DNA of 64,000 nucleotides from Henriciella sp. (GCA_013214545.1 JABSQB010000006.1:1-64000), one strand, 5' to 3'; shown: positions 1-9,424, counted from the stretch's first letter. Translations and numbers: made by a program. Notes: generated by a model not told the origin, from the sequence alone.

Positions 1-358
1 CGCACAGCACCGTGGCGAAGGACCAGAGTATGACGCTGACCCCAATGATCAGTTTGCGGCTGATTTTCTCCGACAGATTGGCGATGGGAATGCCGAGCAA
101 AGTGTAAAACAGCGCGAAACCGATGCCTGAGAGCAGACCGAACTGGAATTGCGACAGCTCGAACTCATTGATGATCGGGACGCTGACAACACTGATTAGG
201 ATGCGGTCGATAAAGTTGAACGTATAGACCACGGTCAGCGACATCAGCACATAAGAGCGGTAGTTGAAGCTCCCATAACTCGCCCCGGCACTCGTCCCGG
301 CCGAGGCCATCGCGCCGCCGGGCAGGGTCGTTGTCGCGCTCGCGCTCTGGCTGCTCAT
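1..358 (-). CDS. MFS transporter, N-terminal part (cut by window edge)
   Basis: Only the first 119 codons are present; the gene runs off the left edge. It starts at the ATG at 358. After a polar Ser/Ala/Gly-rich tail of about 30 residues comes a first membrane helix ending in FNFIDR. A second segment with GFALFYTLLGIPIANLSEK follows, which is the helix 2/loop 2-3 signature of major facilitator transporters. The FNFIDR start is typical of the spinster-like MFS group common in marine Alphaproteobacteria. The substrate cannot be told. It is divergent from the flavoprotein at 605, with about 245 bp between them and no gene in that gap. Confidence 0.8.
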   Translation of the reverse strand, partial: MSSQSASATTTLPGGAMASAGTSAGASYGSFNYRSYVLMSLTVVYTFNFIDRILISVVSVPIINEFELSQFQFGLLSGIGFALFYTLLGIPIANLSEKISRKLIIGVSVILWSFATVLC

Positions 359-604
359 TCAAATCCTCCACTTTCCTCCAGCGTGGCCACGTCTATACGC
401 ACTGGCCATTAGAGACGCAGGTCGGTCGCGCGCGCTGAAAGAAAAATATAAAAAGGTGCGCGCAGCGATAGGCTTAAGCTATCAGTGCATAAGCGACTTG
501 GTTTTGGCCGCCCCCTTGTATCGCAAGCGCCGCAGCATACGTCCGAACTACACCGTCAAATCGGCGAATTGCTTGTGCCGAAACCATGATGAGGAGTTCG
601 CCGC

Positions 605-2281
605 GTGTCTTCTGTTCCAGCCGACGTCAATTACACATTTTCGGACGCGCAAATTGAAACGCTGAAAAGCTATGGCGAGGTCCGCGCGCATGCTGAGGGC
701 GATATCCTCACGCAAGAAGGACAAACGCATCAGGATTTTTTGGTGACCCTGTCCGGCGAAACCCACATTTTCGTCGCGACGCCAGATGGGCCCAAGCGTG
801 TGGGGTGGATGGAGCCGGGGCAGTTTACCGGCGATATCTCGGTGATCACGGGCGCAGCATCTCTGGTCAATGTGACCATGGGCAAGGCGGGCGAGCTCCT
901 GCACATTGCCCACGATCGGTTGCAAGAGCTGCTCGTCGCCAATTCGGAAATCTCAGACATTATTGTCCAGACGCTGACCGCGCGGCGGGCCTTTGCGCAT
1001 AATGCCGATCATGGCTCCGTCATCGTCATCGGGGCGCCGCAGGACCGGTTGGTCTTTACTGCCCGGGATCTGCTCTCGAAATTCGGTATCCCGCATCGAT
1101 GGCTGTCACCAGAAACAGACCCTCTGGCAGAGCGTATGCTCAAAGCCAAGGGCATCGATCCGGCCAGTTTGCCCGTCGTGTTTCGCGGCGGTTCGCAGGT
1201 TCTGGTGCGCCCGACGGCGAGTGAGATTTCGCATGCGTTCGGATTCGACCTGCTTCAGGATGGCGCTGCCGCCGATGTAGTTGTGGTCGGCGCCGGACCA
1301 GCGGGACTCGCGGCCAGTGTTTACGCGGCCTCAGAAGGCCTCAGCGTTATCACGATCGATTCCGGCAATCCGGGCGGGCAGGCCGGGACCTCGTCAAAGA
1401 TTGAAAACTATCTGGGCTTCCCGACCGGTGTGTCCGGCCAGGAATTGACCGAGCGGGCCGTGATCCAGGCTCTGAAATTCGGGGTTAGCCTGACCGCGCC
1501 AGTCAAAGCCGCCTCACTAGACCGACAAGGGGACGAGTTCTCCATCGCCCTGACCGATGGCCGTACCATCAGTTCCAAAGCCGTCGTCATCGCCACGGGC
1601 GCACAATATCAGCGCTTGCCGCTGGACCATATTGAACGCTTTGAAGGTCGCGGCATCTATTACGGCGCAACGCCCATGGAAGCCCAATTGTGCAACGGCT
1701 CGGAAGTGGTTGTGGTTGGCGCTGGTAATTCGGCGGGCCAGGGCGCGGTCTTTCTCAGCGCCTCAGCGACGAAAGTGCATGTCATGTATCGCCGCGCTGA
1801 TATTCGCGAGACCATGTCGGAATATCTGGTCAAGCGCCTGGAAGAGACGCCGAATATCATCCTCCATCCCGAAACAGAAATCTCGGCCCTGCACGGGGTA
1901 GAGGGCGCGGATGAGCTGGACGACCGCCTGGTCTCGATCAGCCACACGCATCGCGGCACCGGCGAGACCGGCACATGCGACGCGCCCTTTGTTTTTCTGT
2001 TTGTCGGCGCGAGGCCGTTCACCAAATGGCTGCCGCAGAACATGACCTGTGACCGTACCGGTTTTGTGCAGACGGGCGCGGATCTGGAAAATCTCGATCT
2101 GGTCAAAGCCGGCTGGGCGATTGAGCGCATGCCATCGGAATATGAGACCAGCTGGCCGCGCGTTTATGCGGTCGGAGATGTGCGGGCGGGTTCGGTGAAA
2201 CGGGTCGCGTCCGCTGTTGGACAGGGCTCCGTCGTGGTGAGTCATATCCACCGCGCGATCGCGGAGCCTGATGATGCATAG
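605..2281 (+). CDS. Cyclic-nucleotide-domain/thioredoxin reductase-like FAD oxidoreductase
   Basis: 558 residues. The start is GTG at 605, with GAGGAG eight bases upstream. Residues 1-130 resemble a cyclic-nucleotide-binding (CRP/CAP cupin) domain. Residues about 137-215 look like a thioredoxin-fold spacer without cysteines. From about residue 224 comes a class II thioredoxin reductase-like flavoprotein with FAD motif VVGAGPAGLAAS and NADPH motif VVVGAGNSAGQGA (about residue 367). The spot where TrxR carries CATC reads GATP, so the redox-active dithiol is missing. The family exists in Actinobacteria and Proteobacteria and is annotated as FAD-dependent oxidoreductase. The natural acceptor is unknown. 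Ligand control of the enzyme by the N-terminal domain is an inference. Confidence 0.85.
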   Translation: MSSVPADVNYTFSDAQIETLKSYGEVRAHAEGDILTQEGQTHQDFLVTLSGETHIFVATPDGPKRVGWMEPGQFTGDISVITGAASLVNVTMGKAGELLHIAHDRLQELLVANSEISDIIVQTLTARRAFAHNADHGSVIVIGAPQDRLVFTARDLLSKFGIPHRWLSPETDPLAERMLKAKGIDPASLPVVFRGGSQVLVRPTASEISHAFGFDLLQDGAAADVVVVGAGPAGLAASVYAASEGLSVITIDSGNPGGQAGTSSKIENYLGFPTGVSGQELTERAVIQALKFGVSLTAPVKAASLDRQGDEFSIALTDGRTISSKAVVIATGAQYQRLPLDHIERFEGRGIYYGATPMEAQLCNGSEVVVVGAGNSAGQGAVFLSASATKVHVMYRRADIRETMSEYLVKRLEETPNIILHPETEISALHGVEGADELDDRLVSISHTHRGTGETGTCDAPFVFLFVGARPFTKWLPQNMTCDRTGFVQTGADLENLDLVKAGWAIERMPSEYETSWPRVYAVGDVRAGSVKRVASAVGQGSVVVSHIHRAIAEPDDA

Positions 2282-2783
2282 GGTGGCCCCCTAATCCCCC
2301 ACCTTTTCCCGTCTCAATCCCCACCCTGCAAAACCCGCGTATACTCCCTCCCATCTCCCCTTGGTGAAGGGCTGGTCTGGAACGGCTTGGCAGGGGAGGA
2401 GAGCGGTGGTCGCGTGGCTTGGCTTGGGGAGCTGAACCCCTTGCTCGGTAGCGCGCCTGGCCGGTGCTCATAAATCCTGGTCCCCACGGCCAGGCTACGA
2501 AAGCGGTAAGACAGAAGGCCCCCCAGGTGGTGCTTGGTCCAGGTGATCAAGGCCTAACGCATGAAAAACAAGCCGCCGCAGGCGCGTCTGATCCAGGCGC
2601 TATACGCCGTCTCGAGAGAGCGGCAGTTCCCTTCGCGTTTGTCTCAGACGCGCCTAGCCTTTCTATCACCTCAGGGTTCAGGCCCGTGAGGGGTTTGGCG
2701 CTGGTTGTGACCTCCACGATCTTGTGATCGCGCCCCGACTGGCGGATCATGGCGCAGGAGACCCAGGGCGAGGCTGATAGATA
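2282..2783. other. 502-bp stretch without a confident gene
   Basis: Short ORFs exist on both strands (for example 2561-2689 plus, 42 aa; 2547-2750 minus, 67 aa), but none has a good ribosome-binding site or a recognisable protein. The first 200 bp is rich in C-tracts and G-tracts and may be extragenic repeat-like DNA. A tiny frame ending at 2784 overlaps the next start codon as TAATG, so the downstream gene could be coupled to a short leader ORF (2749-2784, 11 aa). No terminator was seen. Confidence 0.4.
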
Positions 2784-3794
2784 ATGGCGCTTTCGATTTC
2801 AGGTGCGGGGCAGTTGCTGGTGCGGATTCCGACAGCGCTTTTTCCTATCGCGCTGGGCCTGGCTGGTCTTGCGGCGGTGTCGAATGTGGCTGCGCCGGTG
2901 TTAGAGTCCGCCGCGCTGGTCCAGGTTGCGCGCGGCCTGCTGATCGCTGCGGCGAGCATGCTCGGCGTGGATATCGCGCTTTATCTGGTGAAATTGCTGC
3001 GCCATCGCCGCGAAGTGGCGGAAGACATTTCCATGGCGACACGGGCCAATCTGCTCGCCCCGGGCCTGATGGCCGCGATGGTTATTGGGGGATTGTCCGC
3101 GGCGAGTTGGCCAGCGGGCAATCTGATCTGGCTGCTCGCCTCGCTCGCGCATTTGATTTTGCTCTTTTCCTTTGTTGGGCGCTGGCTAACGCATGATTAT
3201 CCGCCAGAGGAGCTGAACCCGACCTGGTTCCTGCCCGCAGCGGGGATCATGACGTCGGCGCTGACCTGGCCGGGCTATGGCCCCGCAGTGTTTCCGATGC
3301 TGACCTTTGGTGCAGGGCTGATGCTGTGGCTTATGCTGCTGCCACTGGTGTTTCGCCGCCTGGTGTTTGAACCGGCCGTGTCGCCGCAGCTGCGCCCGAC
3401 CCTGTTCATCGTCGCGGCGCCTTTTGGGCTGGCGGCCGGAGCGCTGATGACCCTGTTTCCCGACCTGCCCTGGCAAGCGCCCTTCCTGCTGCTGAGCGGC
3501 GGGGCGTTCTTCATCTTTGCCCTGGTCTTACAACTGCGCTTCATCGCCGCCGCAGGAATCACGCTCAGTTGGTGGGCAACGACCTTTCCCGTCGCCGTCG
3601 TGGCGGCCGGGTTTTTGAGACTGACAGAGGCCGTGGGACCAGAGGCGCTGTGGCTCGGCCTATCCCTGTTCGCGCTCGCCGGCCTGACCACGGGGTTTGC
3701 GCTGATTGCCACTGTCCGCGCCGCCTGGTGCACCTGCGCCAAGACGGTGAAGCGCGCTGAAGCGGAGATCGAAGCGATGCAGGGGCAGGCCTGA
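2784..3794 (+). CDS. TDT/SLAC1-family membrane transporter or anion channel
   Basis: 336 residues, almost entirely hydrophobic, with about ten membrane helices and short charged loops. The organisation (paired helices, HRREVAEDISMATRANLLAPG between early helices, and NPTWFLPAAGIMTSAL in the middle) matches the TDT family (TehA, Mae1, SLAC1). These move small anions, sulfite, dicarboxylates or related solutes. A long conserved Asn-Pro-x-Trp-Phe patch near residue 150 supports the family call. The substrate is not predictable. The start ATG overlaps the stop of an 11-codon ORF (TAATG), and no strong Shine-Dalgarno is visible. The SDR 87 bp downstream may share its transcript. Confidence 0.75.
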   Translation: MALSISGAGQLLVRIPTALFPIALGLAGLAAVSNVAAPVLESAALVQVARGLLIAAASMLGVDIALYLVKLLRHRREVAEDISMATRANLLAPGLMAAMVIGGLSAASWPAGNLIWLLASLAHLILLFSFVGRWLTHDYPPEELNPTWFLPAAGIMTSALTWPGYGPAVFPMLTFGAGLMLWLMLLPLVFRRLVFEPAVSPQLRPTLFIVAAPFGLAAGALMTLFPDLPWQAPFLLLSGGAFFIFALVLQLRFIAAAGITLSWWATTFPVAVVAAGFLRLTEAVGPEALWLGLSLFALAGLTTGFALIATVRAAWCTCAKTVKRAEAEIEAMQGQA

Positions 3795-3881
3795 TCTGGC
3801 GGGCCGACGCGGGGTGAGGCTTGACCCTTACGCTGCCCGGGCAGCTATGCTCAGGCGTGGATGGCAAGGAGGTTCGCGGTC

Positions 3882-4628
3882 ATGGGCGATACAGATTTTA
3901 CCGGCAAACGTGTGCTCGTCGTCGGAGGATCGAGCGGGATTGGCAATGGGATCGCGCAGTCTTTCCGGGACCGCGGCGCCGACGTTGCCGTCTGGGGCAC
4001 GCGGGCCTCGGCGTCAGATTATTCTGCGGATGAAGGGTCTGACCTGACGGGCCTCTCCTATGCGCAAGTCGATGTCGGCTCACCGGACGCAATTTTTGCC
4101 GCACCGACGCCGTTTGACAGTCTGGATGTCCTGATCCTGTCGCAAGGGATCGTTGCCTATAAGAAAGCCGAGTTTGAGCGTGAAGGCTGGGACCGTGTCA
4201 TGTCGGTGAATCTGGACAGTCTCATCCATTGCTCGGAAAAGTTCCGCGAAGCGCTGAGCGCGGCGCAGGGCTCGATCATCATTATCAGCTCAGTCTCTGG
4301 CGTGACAGCCAATATCGGGAATCCCGCCTACGCGGCCTCCAAGGCGGGCGCGATCAGTCTGACCAAGACGCTCGGCCAAGCCTATGCTCGAGATGGTATT
4401 CGCGTGAACGGGGTGGCGCCGGGACTGGTTGATACCAAGCTGACTAAAGTCACGACGGACCATCCTGACCGGCTGAAAGGCGCGCTGCGTGCGATCCCGC
4501 TGCGGCGGACGGGAGAACCAGCGGAAATTGCCGGAGGGGTTTTGTTCCTCGCCTCCCCGCTCGCCTCATACGTGTGTGGACAGACGATTTTTGTCGATGG
4601 CGGGTTAACGCTTTGGACGAGCCTGTAG
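3882..4628 (+). CDS. SDR-family NAD(P)-dependent oxidoreductase
   Basis: 248 residues from the ATG at 3882. This start is preferred because AAGGAGG lies nine bases upstream, whereas the in-frame ATG at 3861 has no such site. It is a classical short-chain dehydrogenase: cofactor motif VVGGSSGIGNGIAQ near the N-terminus, ILSQG in place of NNAG, and catalytic Ser (IISSVSG) with Tyr-x-x-x-Lys (YAASK). The C-terminal LASPLASYVCGQTIFVDGG is typical of FabG-like enzymes. The substrate is unknown. The gene stands alone between the TDT transporter and a 478-bp gap. Confidence 0.88.
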   Translation: MGDTDFTGKRVLVVGGSSGIGNGIAQSFRDRGADVAVWGTRASASDYSADEGSDLTGLSYAQVDVGSPDAIFAAPTPFDSLDVLILSQGIVAYKKAEFEREGWDRVMSVNLDSLIHCSEKFREALSAAQGSIIIISSVSGVTANIGNPAYAASKAGAISLTKTLGQAYARDGIRVNGVAPGLVDTKLTKVTTDHPDRLKGALRAIPLRRTGEPAEIAGGVLFLASPLASYVCGQTIFVDGGLTLWTSL

Positions 4629-5106
4629 CGCAAAGGCGTGACAAATCAGGAGGATATGACGGACGCACCTGTGGTCATCTAACGCAGGTTCGATCAAGAA
4701 ATTGTGTCCAGGAAGGCCTGGAATCGTTCGGAAAGGTGGAAAAATAGTTACATATGCAACTTTATGCAGAGTAGACCCTCATTCTCTGGGGTCTCAGAAA
4801 AAGACCATAGCTATCAAATGCTTGTGCCAAAGGTGGGCTTCGGAAAGCGCGCGGAAATCTTCAATTCCCATAATCGTGGCCTGAATTGTGCACTTTTTGG
4901 GGCTAGGAGCAGCCCCAATTTCTCCTTGATTCAGGACCAGATAACGGGGCTCGCCAACCGCATATGATTGGAGTATAAGCGCGAGGCTTTGATGGTTAAC
5001 GTTGCTGAATTGTAAAAAGACGTTCGGGGCACGCAGCGGTAGAATACGGACCGCGTAAACACAGACCGGACGCGTTCAGCGTACCAAGGTGGGGTTAGAT
5101 CTCAAA
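4629..5106. other. 478-bp intergenic region upstream of the envelope locus
   Basis: No convincing gene was seen on either strand; the short frames here lack ribosome-binding sites and family resemblance. The region is more AT-rich than its flanks from about 4740 to 5040. It probably carries the promoter of the transglutaminase/ATP-grasp operon, but no consensus pair stands out. A five-base inverted repeat near 4670-4695 is too weak to call a terminator. Confidence 0.4.
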
Positions 5107-7545
5107 ATGAACTGGCTAGCACGTCTCGCGACAATTGCGCGGCATCCGAGCGGATGGTTGATCGCCATTTGTCTTGTGCTTGCAGTTCTACACCTGCGCA
5201 GTTCCCCGACTCTGCTTACACAACTGCGCGCCGTCACGCTGTATGATTTTTCTCTGTCGATGAGCTTCGTGGGCGATGATCGCGATGTCGACGTCACCAC
5301 CTTTCTACCGGCGGGAGACGAGCGCCAGGACATCGTTCGCGAGAACATTCTGTCCGGGCAATTGCAGTTCGATGACCAGACCGACGCTTCAGGGCGCCGT
5401 GGCATGTGGTCCGGCGATAGCGGCCGTGAAATTCGCTATCACGCGATGATCACATCCAAAGAGGTGAGCTATGCGCTGGATGAATCGCTCCAGGTTCCGC
5501 AATTCCTGCCAGAGCAATATGCGCAATACCTGGTCGAGGAAGAAGGCGTACAGGTCGGCCACCCAGAGATCATGGAACTCTGGTCAACGATTCAGCCGGC
5601 TGATAGCCGCGAACTGGTTCCAGTGCTGGAGGCGATTTACGGCTATACGTACGAGAATATTGAAGGCGCGCCCTTCAAAGGCTTCACCGATGCGCTGACG
5701 GCTCTGCGCCTCGGCCGCGCCAGCTGCAATGGTAAGGGCCGTCTGTTTGTGGCGCTAGCGCGCTCTAATGGCATTCCCGCCCGCTTGGTCGGCGGTGTGA
5801 TCATGAATGAGGGCTCAAAGAAGACCTCTCACCAATGGCTGGAAGTCCTGATTGAAGGCCGCTGGGTACCGTTCGATCCGACCAATGGCCATTTCGCCAG
5901 CCTGCCTGAGAATTACCTGCGTCTTTACAAGGGCGACCACGCCTTGTTCCGGCACACGCGCAACATCAATTTCGACTATCGCTTCAGCATTTCACCCGTC
6001 AGCCAATCTCCGGCGCTGTTTGAGTTCGACGAGAATGACCCTGTGCTCAATCGCTTCAACGCGGCCCGCCTGATGAAGCTGACTGGATTGCCAGAAGAGA
6101 TGATTGGGGTCTTCCTGATGTTCCCGCTGGCTGCGTTGGTGACGATTTTTCTGCGCAGCGTCGTTGGCCTTCAGACCTTTGGTATTTTCATGCCAATGCT
6201 GATCGCTGCAGCCTGCATAAATACTGGTCTTTGGCTCGGCTTGATAACGTTTTCGGGCATTGTCGCGTTCGCTGTCGCGATGCTGGCCTATTTCAATTCC
6301 TTCAACATATTGAAGATTCCGCGATTGGCCGCGGTCATCACCATCTGTACGGTCTTGTTTATTGGCATTCTATTGTGGCTCGGTAATCGCTCCAGCCTCC
6401 AATTTGGTATTCTTGCCCTGTTCCCGGTTGTGATCATTTCATTCCTAGCCGAGCGCATTCACAACATGGTGGATGAAAGCGACTGGAAAGGCATGATGAC
6501 CACCGGCGCCGGCACGCTGGTCACTATCATTGCGTGTTACATCGTATTCTCGTCCGTGCTGTTGCAGGGCCTGTTTGCGCTGATGCCGGAGCTCTTGCTT
6601 CTTGTGCTCGCTGTACAGCTTGCCATTGGACAGTGGTCGGGCATGCGCCTGCAAGAATATGTGCGCTTCCGCTCCATTCTTGGTAACGGGCCTGTGCTCG
6701 GCATGAATGCTCGCAACCGCGATTATGTGAACACGCTCAACCCGACCGAATTGCTTGATCTTGCCGCTGACAAATTGCGCAGCAAAGAGATTCTGAAGGA
6801 TGCGGGTGTTCCGGTGGCTAAAACTTACGCGGTTTGCAAGTCGTTCCGCGAAATGCCTGAATTCATGCAGACCCTGGCCGATCTTGGCGCGTTCGCGCTG
6901 AAGCCTAATCGCGGCTCCCAAGGCAATGGGATCATGATCATTACGGGTCGCGACGGGAAAGACTTCGTGTCGGCCAGCGGTAAAGTCAGAACACCTGAGC
7001 AGATTTCACGTCATGTCGGCGAAATCCTGAACGGGTCCTTCTCGCAGAGCGGCGATGAAGATTACGCCTATGTTGAGCCTTTGCTGACTCAGCACGGAGA
7101 ACTGAGCGAGCTTTCAGATTTCGGCCTTTCAGATATTCGCGTCATTCTGCACGAGAAGCGCCCTATTTCCGCGATGCTTCGTCTGCCGACCAAGAAATCC
7201 GGCGGCAAAGCCAATTTGCACCAAGGCGCGATTGGTCTCGCCATCGATATTGAAACTGGCGAAGTCACAAATGCGGCGCTGAAAGGTCAGACGACCCCTG
7301 AGCATCCAGATACAGGTGCCGACCTGATCGGGTTCAAAATCCCGAAATGGCGTCAGATTATCGATATCTCCCGGAATTCGGCAGAAGCCATCCCGCTCGG
7401 CTATATTGGCGTCGATGTTTGCCTCGACCACGATCGCGGCCCGCTTGTGCTTGAAGTCAACGGTCGCCCGGGCATTGAAATTCAAAACGTCCAGCAAAAG
7501 GGGCTCGTTGAGAGCCTGAAAGACAAGGGCCTCGCCCATGCATGA
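5107..7545 (+). CDS. Transglutaminase-like/multi-TM/ATP-grasp fusion protein
   Basis: 812 residues from the ATG at 5107; a GTG at 5089 is an in-frame alternative that would overlap the AAGGTGGGG ribosome-binding site. Order: an N-terminal membrane helix (about 10-30), a periplasmic region ending in a transglutaminase-like fold (about 150-270), about seven membrane helices (about 328-518), and a cytoplasmic RimK-like ATP-grasp domain (about 550-805). The transglutaminase fold shows a full Cys207 (RASCNGK), His242 (SHQWLEV), Asp257 (PFDPTN) triad. ATP-grasp features are FALKPNRGSQGNGI and LVLEVNGRPGIEIQ. In known relatives (Transglut_i_TM/7TM_transglut plus the sugar-transfer-associated ATP-grasp) these parts are often separate genes and the transglutaminase is described as inactive. 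Role in peptide or glycan amide chemistry at the envelope is inferred. Confidence 0.85.
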   Translation: MNWLARLATIARHPSGWLIAICLVLAVLHLRSSPTLLTQLRAVTLYDFSLSMSFVGDDRDVDVTTFLPAGDERQDIVRENILSGQLQFDDQTDASGRRGMWSGDSGREIRYHAMITSKEVSYALDESLQVPQFLPEQYAQYLVEEEGVQVGHPEIMELWSTIQPADSRELVPVLEAIYGYTYENIEGAPFKGFTDALTALRLGRASCNGKGRLFVALARSNGIPARLVGGVIMNEGSKKTSHQWLEVLIEGRWVPFDPTNGHFASLPENYLRLYKGDHALFRHTRNINFDYRFSISPVSQSPALFEFDENDPVLNRFNAARLMKLTGLPEEMIGVFLMFPLAALVTIFLRSVVGLQTFGIFMPMLIAAACINTGLWLGLITFSGIVAFAVAMLAYFNSFNILKIPRLAAVITICTVLFIGILLWLGNRSSLQFGILALFPVVIISFLAERIHNMVDESDWKGMMTTGAGTLVTIIACYIVFSSVLLQGLFALMPELLLLVLAVQLAIGQWSGMRLQEYVRFRSILGNGPVLGMNARNRDYVNTLNPTELLDLAADKLRSKEILKDAGVPVAKTYAVCKSFREMPEFMQTLADLGAFALKPNRGSQGNGIMIITGRDGKDFVSASGKVRTPEQISRHVGEILNGSFSQSGDEDYAYVEPLLTQHGELSELSDFGLSDIRVILHEKRPISAMLRLPTKKSGGKANLHQGAIGLAIDIETGEVTNAALKGQTTPEHPDTGADLIGFKIPKWRQIIDISRNSAEAIPLGYIGVDVCLDHDRGPLVLEVNGRPGIEIQNVQQKGLVESLKDKGLAHA

Positions 7546-9424
7546 TCAGTCACGCCTCTTTTCAGCCCCGGTGCTGACGCTCGCCGCGGTGATCTTTTCG
7601 GTCAGCGCGATGATCGCCGAGTTTGCTGTGCGCAGCGATCATCAAGAGGGCATTGTCCGGATGATCTCGTCTGATGACGAGTCCGAGATTGATCGTTCTG
7701 CCGAAGAGGACGTTTCTGCGGAACACCATAATGAACTGATTGCCATCGTTCAGAACACATCTCTCGCGCCGCTGACGTCAGAGTCTTTGCGGATGACCAC
7801 ATTCTTCCGCAATATTGATCCGTCGCAACGGGCTGAGTTGCAGGCCTATGTCGGCCGCCTTCTGGCCAAGCGCAAACGGCACGAAGAAGCGCTCGCGGTT
7901 CTGGCCGGTCTGTCACCGGAAGAGCGGATTGAGCATGGAAGTTCCTTCTCGTTCGCGCAGTCCTATCGCGGCGCCGGAAATGTTGAGGCTGCCATCAATG
8001 CCTATGCGATCCACGTGGCGGCCAACCCCAACCACAATCCGGGATATGTGAATTACGGCATCTTGCTCGCTGAAACAGGGCAGCATGAAGAAGCGATCCG
8101 CGTGTTTGAGCGCTCGGTCGACATCACCAGTTCGTCGCGCAAGGGAAAATCTCTCTCGTTGCTGGGTCAATCGCAAATGGCGATCGCAGCGCATGAGGAT
8201 GCGATAGAATCTTTCGATAAATCAATCCAGTATCGTCCAGACAGTGGCCCAACATGGCGCCGGTTTGCATCAGCCAAAGCCCGCGCAGGAACGTATCCCC
8301 AAGAAGAGGTCGAGGCGGATTATCAACGCGCGCTGGCGCTGGCTCCAGGAAGCGCCGTAACAATGAAGGAATGGGCCGAGTATAATTTTGCTTTCGGGCG
8401 TTTTGAAGCGGCCCTGCCATTGTTCCGCAACGCGAGTTCGGAAGCGTCGAATAATTTTGACGTTTTGTTTTCGCGTTCATTGAACCTTCTGGTCTCCGAA
8501 CGTCCGCGCGCGGCGCGCACCGTGGTGCGTAAAATCTCGAACGTCGAGAAGTCGACTCAGCAGGAGCTGCTACTCCAAGCTCTGCATGAAGTCAGCGGCA
8601 TCGTGCGGCCTCCAACCATCGAAACTCGGGACCAAACTTGCGCAGCGCAAGGCGATGATGAGCGTTTCACTTATCTCTGCGCTATGCTTCAGCTGGCGAC
8701 AGAAGCGCCTGAGGCGGCGATCGAGACTGCAGCGAAGCTACCGGAAACGTCCATATACAAGCAGCCAGCCATTTTTGCCCTGGCGCGGTATGAGTACCGC
8801 TATGATCAGGCCGACGCAGCGCTGGTTCGCCTCGACGAACTGCTCGAAAAGAGCCCGCAAAGCTCGCTATTCTGGCTCTACAAAGCGCGCGTTCAAACCG
8901 TTCTTGGTGCGAATGAAGGAGCGTTAGCGGCGTTCGAGGAATCTCTGGAACTCAATCCAGAAAGCCGGAAAATTACTCTGGAAATGACCGATCACCTGAT
9001 GGCGATGGAATCCTATGATCAAGCCGAAGCAGCGCTGCTTGCTTTTATGCAGCAGCGTCCAAACGATGCTTCGGTTCTGATCGCTCTTGCGCGTAACTAT
9101 GCGGCGGCGGGCAACCCGGAGAAAGCTGAAGAGACGCTTCTGCAATTGATGTCCATGAGCGAGGAAGCTGATCCGGAAACCACCGAGCAATTGGTGGCCG
9201 TACAGATGTTGCTGGAGAAGTACCCGGAGGCTCTGGCCAATGCGGATAACCTCCTGGAGCGCGACCCAGCCAATATTTCAGCGCGTCGGATGCGGGTTCA
9301 GGCTCTGACGGAGCTTGGTCGCGATGACGAAGCTGAAGAGGAACTTGACCGGATCAAGCGCCTCGAACCCGAAGCGAGCGGCGACGATGCGCCAGGCACG
9401 GATTTCGCCTCCGCCGCGCCTTGA
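7538..9424 (+). CDS. Membrane-anchored TPR protein
   Basis: 628 residues. It overlaps the previous gene by 8 bp, so translation is probably coupled. One hydrophobic helix (about residues 10-28) is followed by an acidic linker (SSDDESEIDRSAEED). At least ten tetratricopeptide-like repeats run from about residue 95 to the end, with typical WLYKARVQ, ALAAFEESLELNP and ALARNYAAAGNPEKAEETL units. It likely sits in the periplasm as a scaffold. Given the overlap, its partner is probably the transglutaminase/ATP-grasp protein. No catalytic motif was seen. Confidence 0.8.
   Translation: MHDQSRLFSAPVLTLAAVIFSVSAMIAEFAVRSDHQEGIVRMISSDDESEIDRSAEEDVSAEHHNELIAIVQNTSLAPLTSESLRMTTFFRNIDPSQRAELQAYVGRLLAKRKRHEEALAVLAGLSPEERIEHGSSFSFAQSYRGAGNVEAAINAYAIHVAANPNHNPGYVNYGILLAETGQHEEAIRVFERSVDITSSSRKGKSLSLLGQSQMAIAAHEDAIESFDKSIQYRPDSGPTWRRFASAKARAGTYPQEEVEADYQRALALAPGSAVTMKEWAEYNFAFGRFEAALPLFRNASSEASNNFDVLFSRSLNLLVSERPRAARTVVRKISNVEKSTQQELLLQALHEVSGIVRPPTIETRDQTCAAQGDDERFTYLCAMLQLATEAPEAAIETAAKLPETSIYKQPAIFALARYEYRYDQADAALVRLDELLEKSPQSSLFWLYKARVQTVLGANEGALAAFEESLELNPESRKITLEMTDHLMAMESYDQAEAALLAFMQQRPNDASVLIALARNYAAAGNPEKAEETLLQLMSMSEEADPETTEQLVAVQMLLEKYPEALANADNLLERDPANISARRMRVQALTELGRDDEAEEELDRIKRLEPEASGDDAPGTDFASAAP

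Noticed and set aside
2561-2689. 42-codon plus-strand ORF beginning MKNKPPQARLIQ
   Set aside because: No ribosome-binding site, ends without continuation, and no family; may be a decayed remnant but this cannot be supported.
2547-2750. 67-codon minus-strand ORF divergent from the TDT transporter
   Set aside because: It has plausible amino acid composition but no ribosome-binding site and no recognisable family. Competing short frames on the other strand are equally good.
4670-4695. Inverted repeat ACCTG/CAGGT as a terminator after the SDR gene
   Set aside because: Stem of only five bases, long loop and no T-tract.
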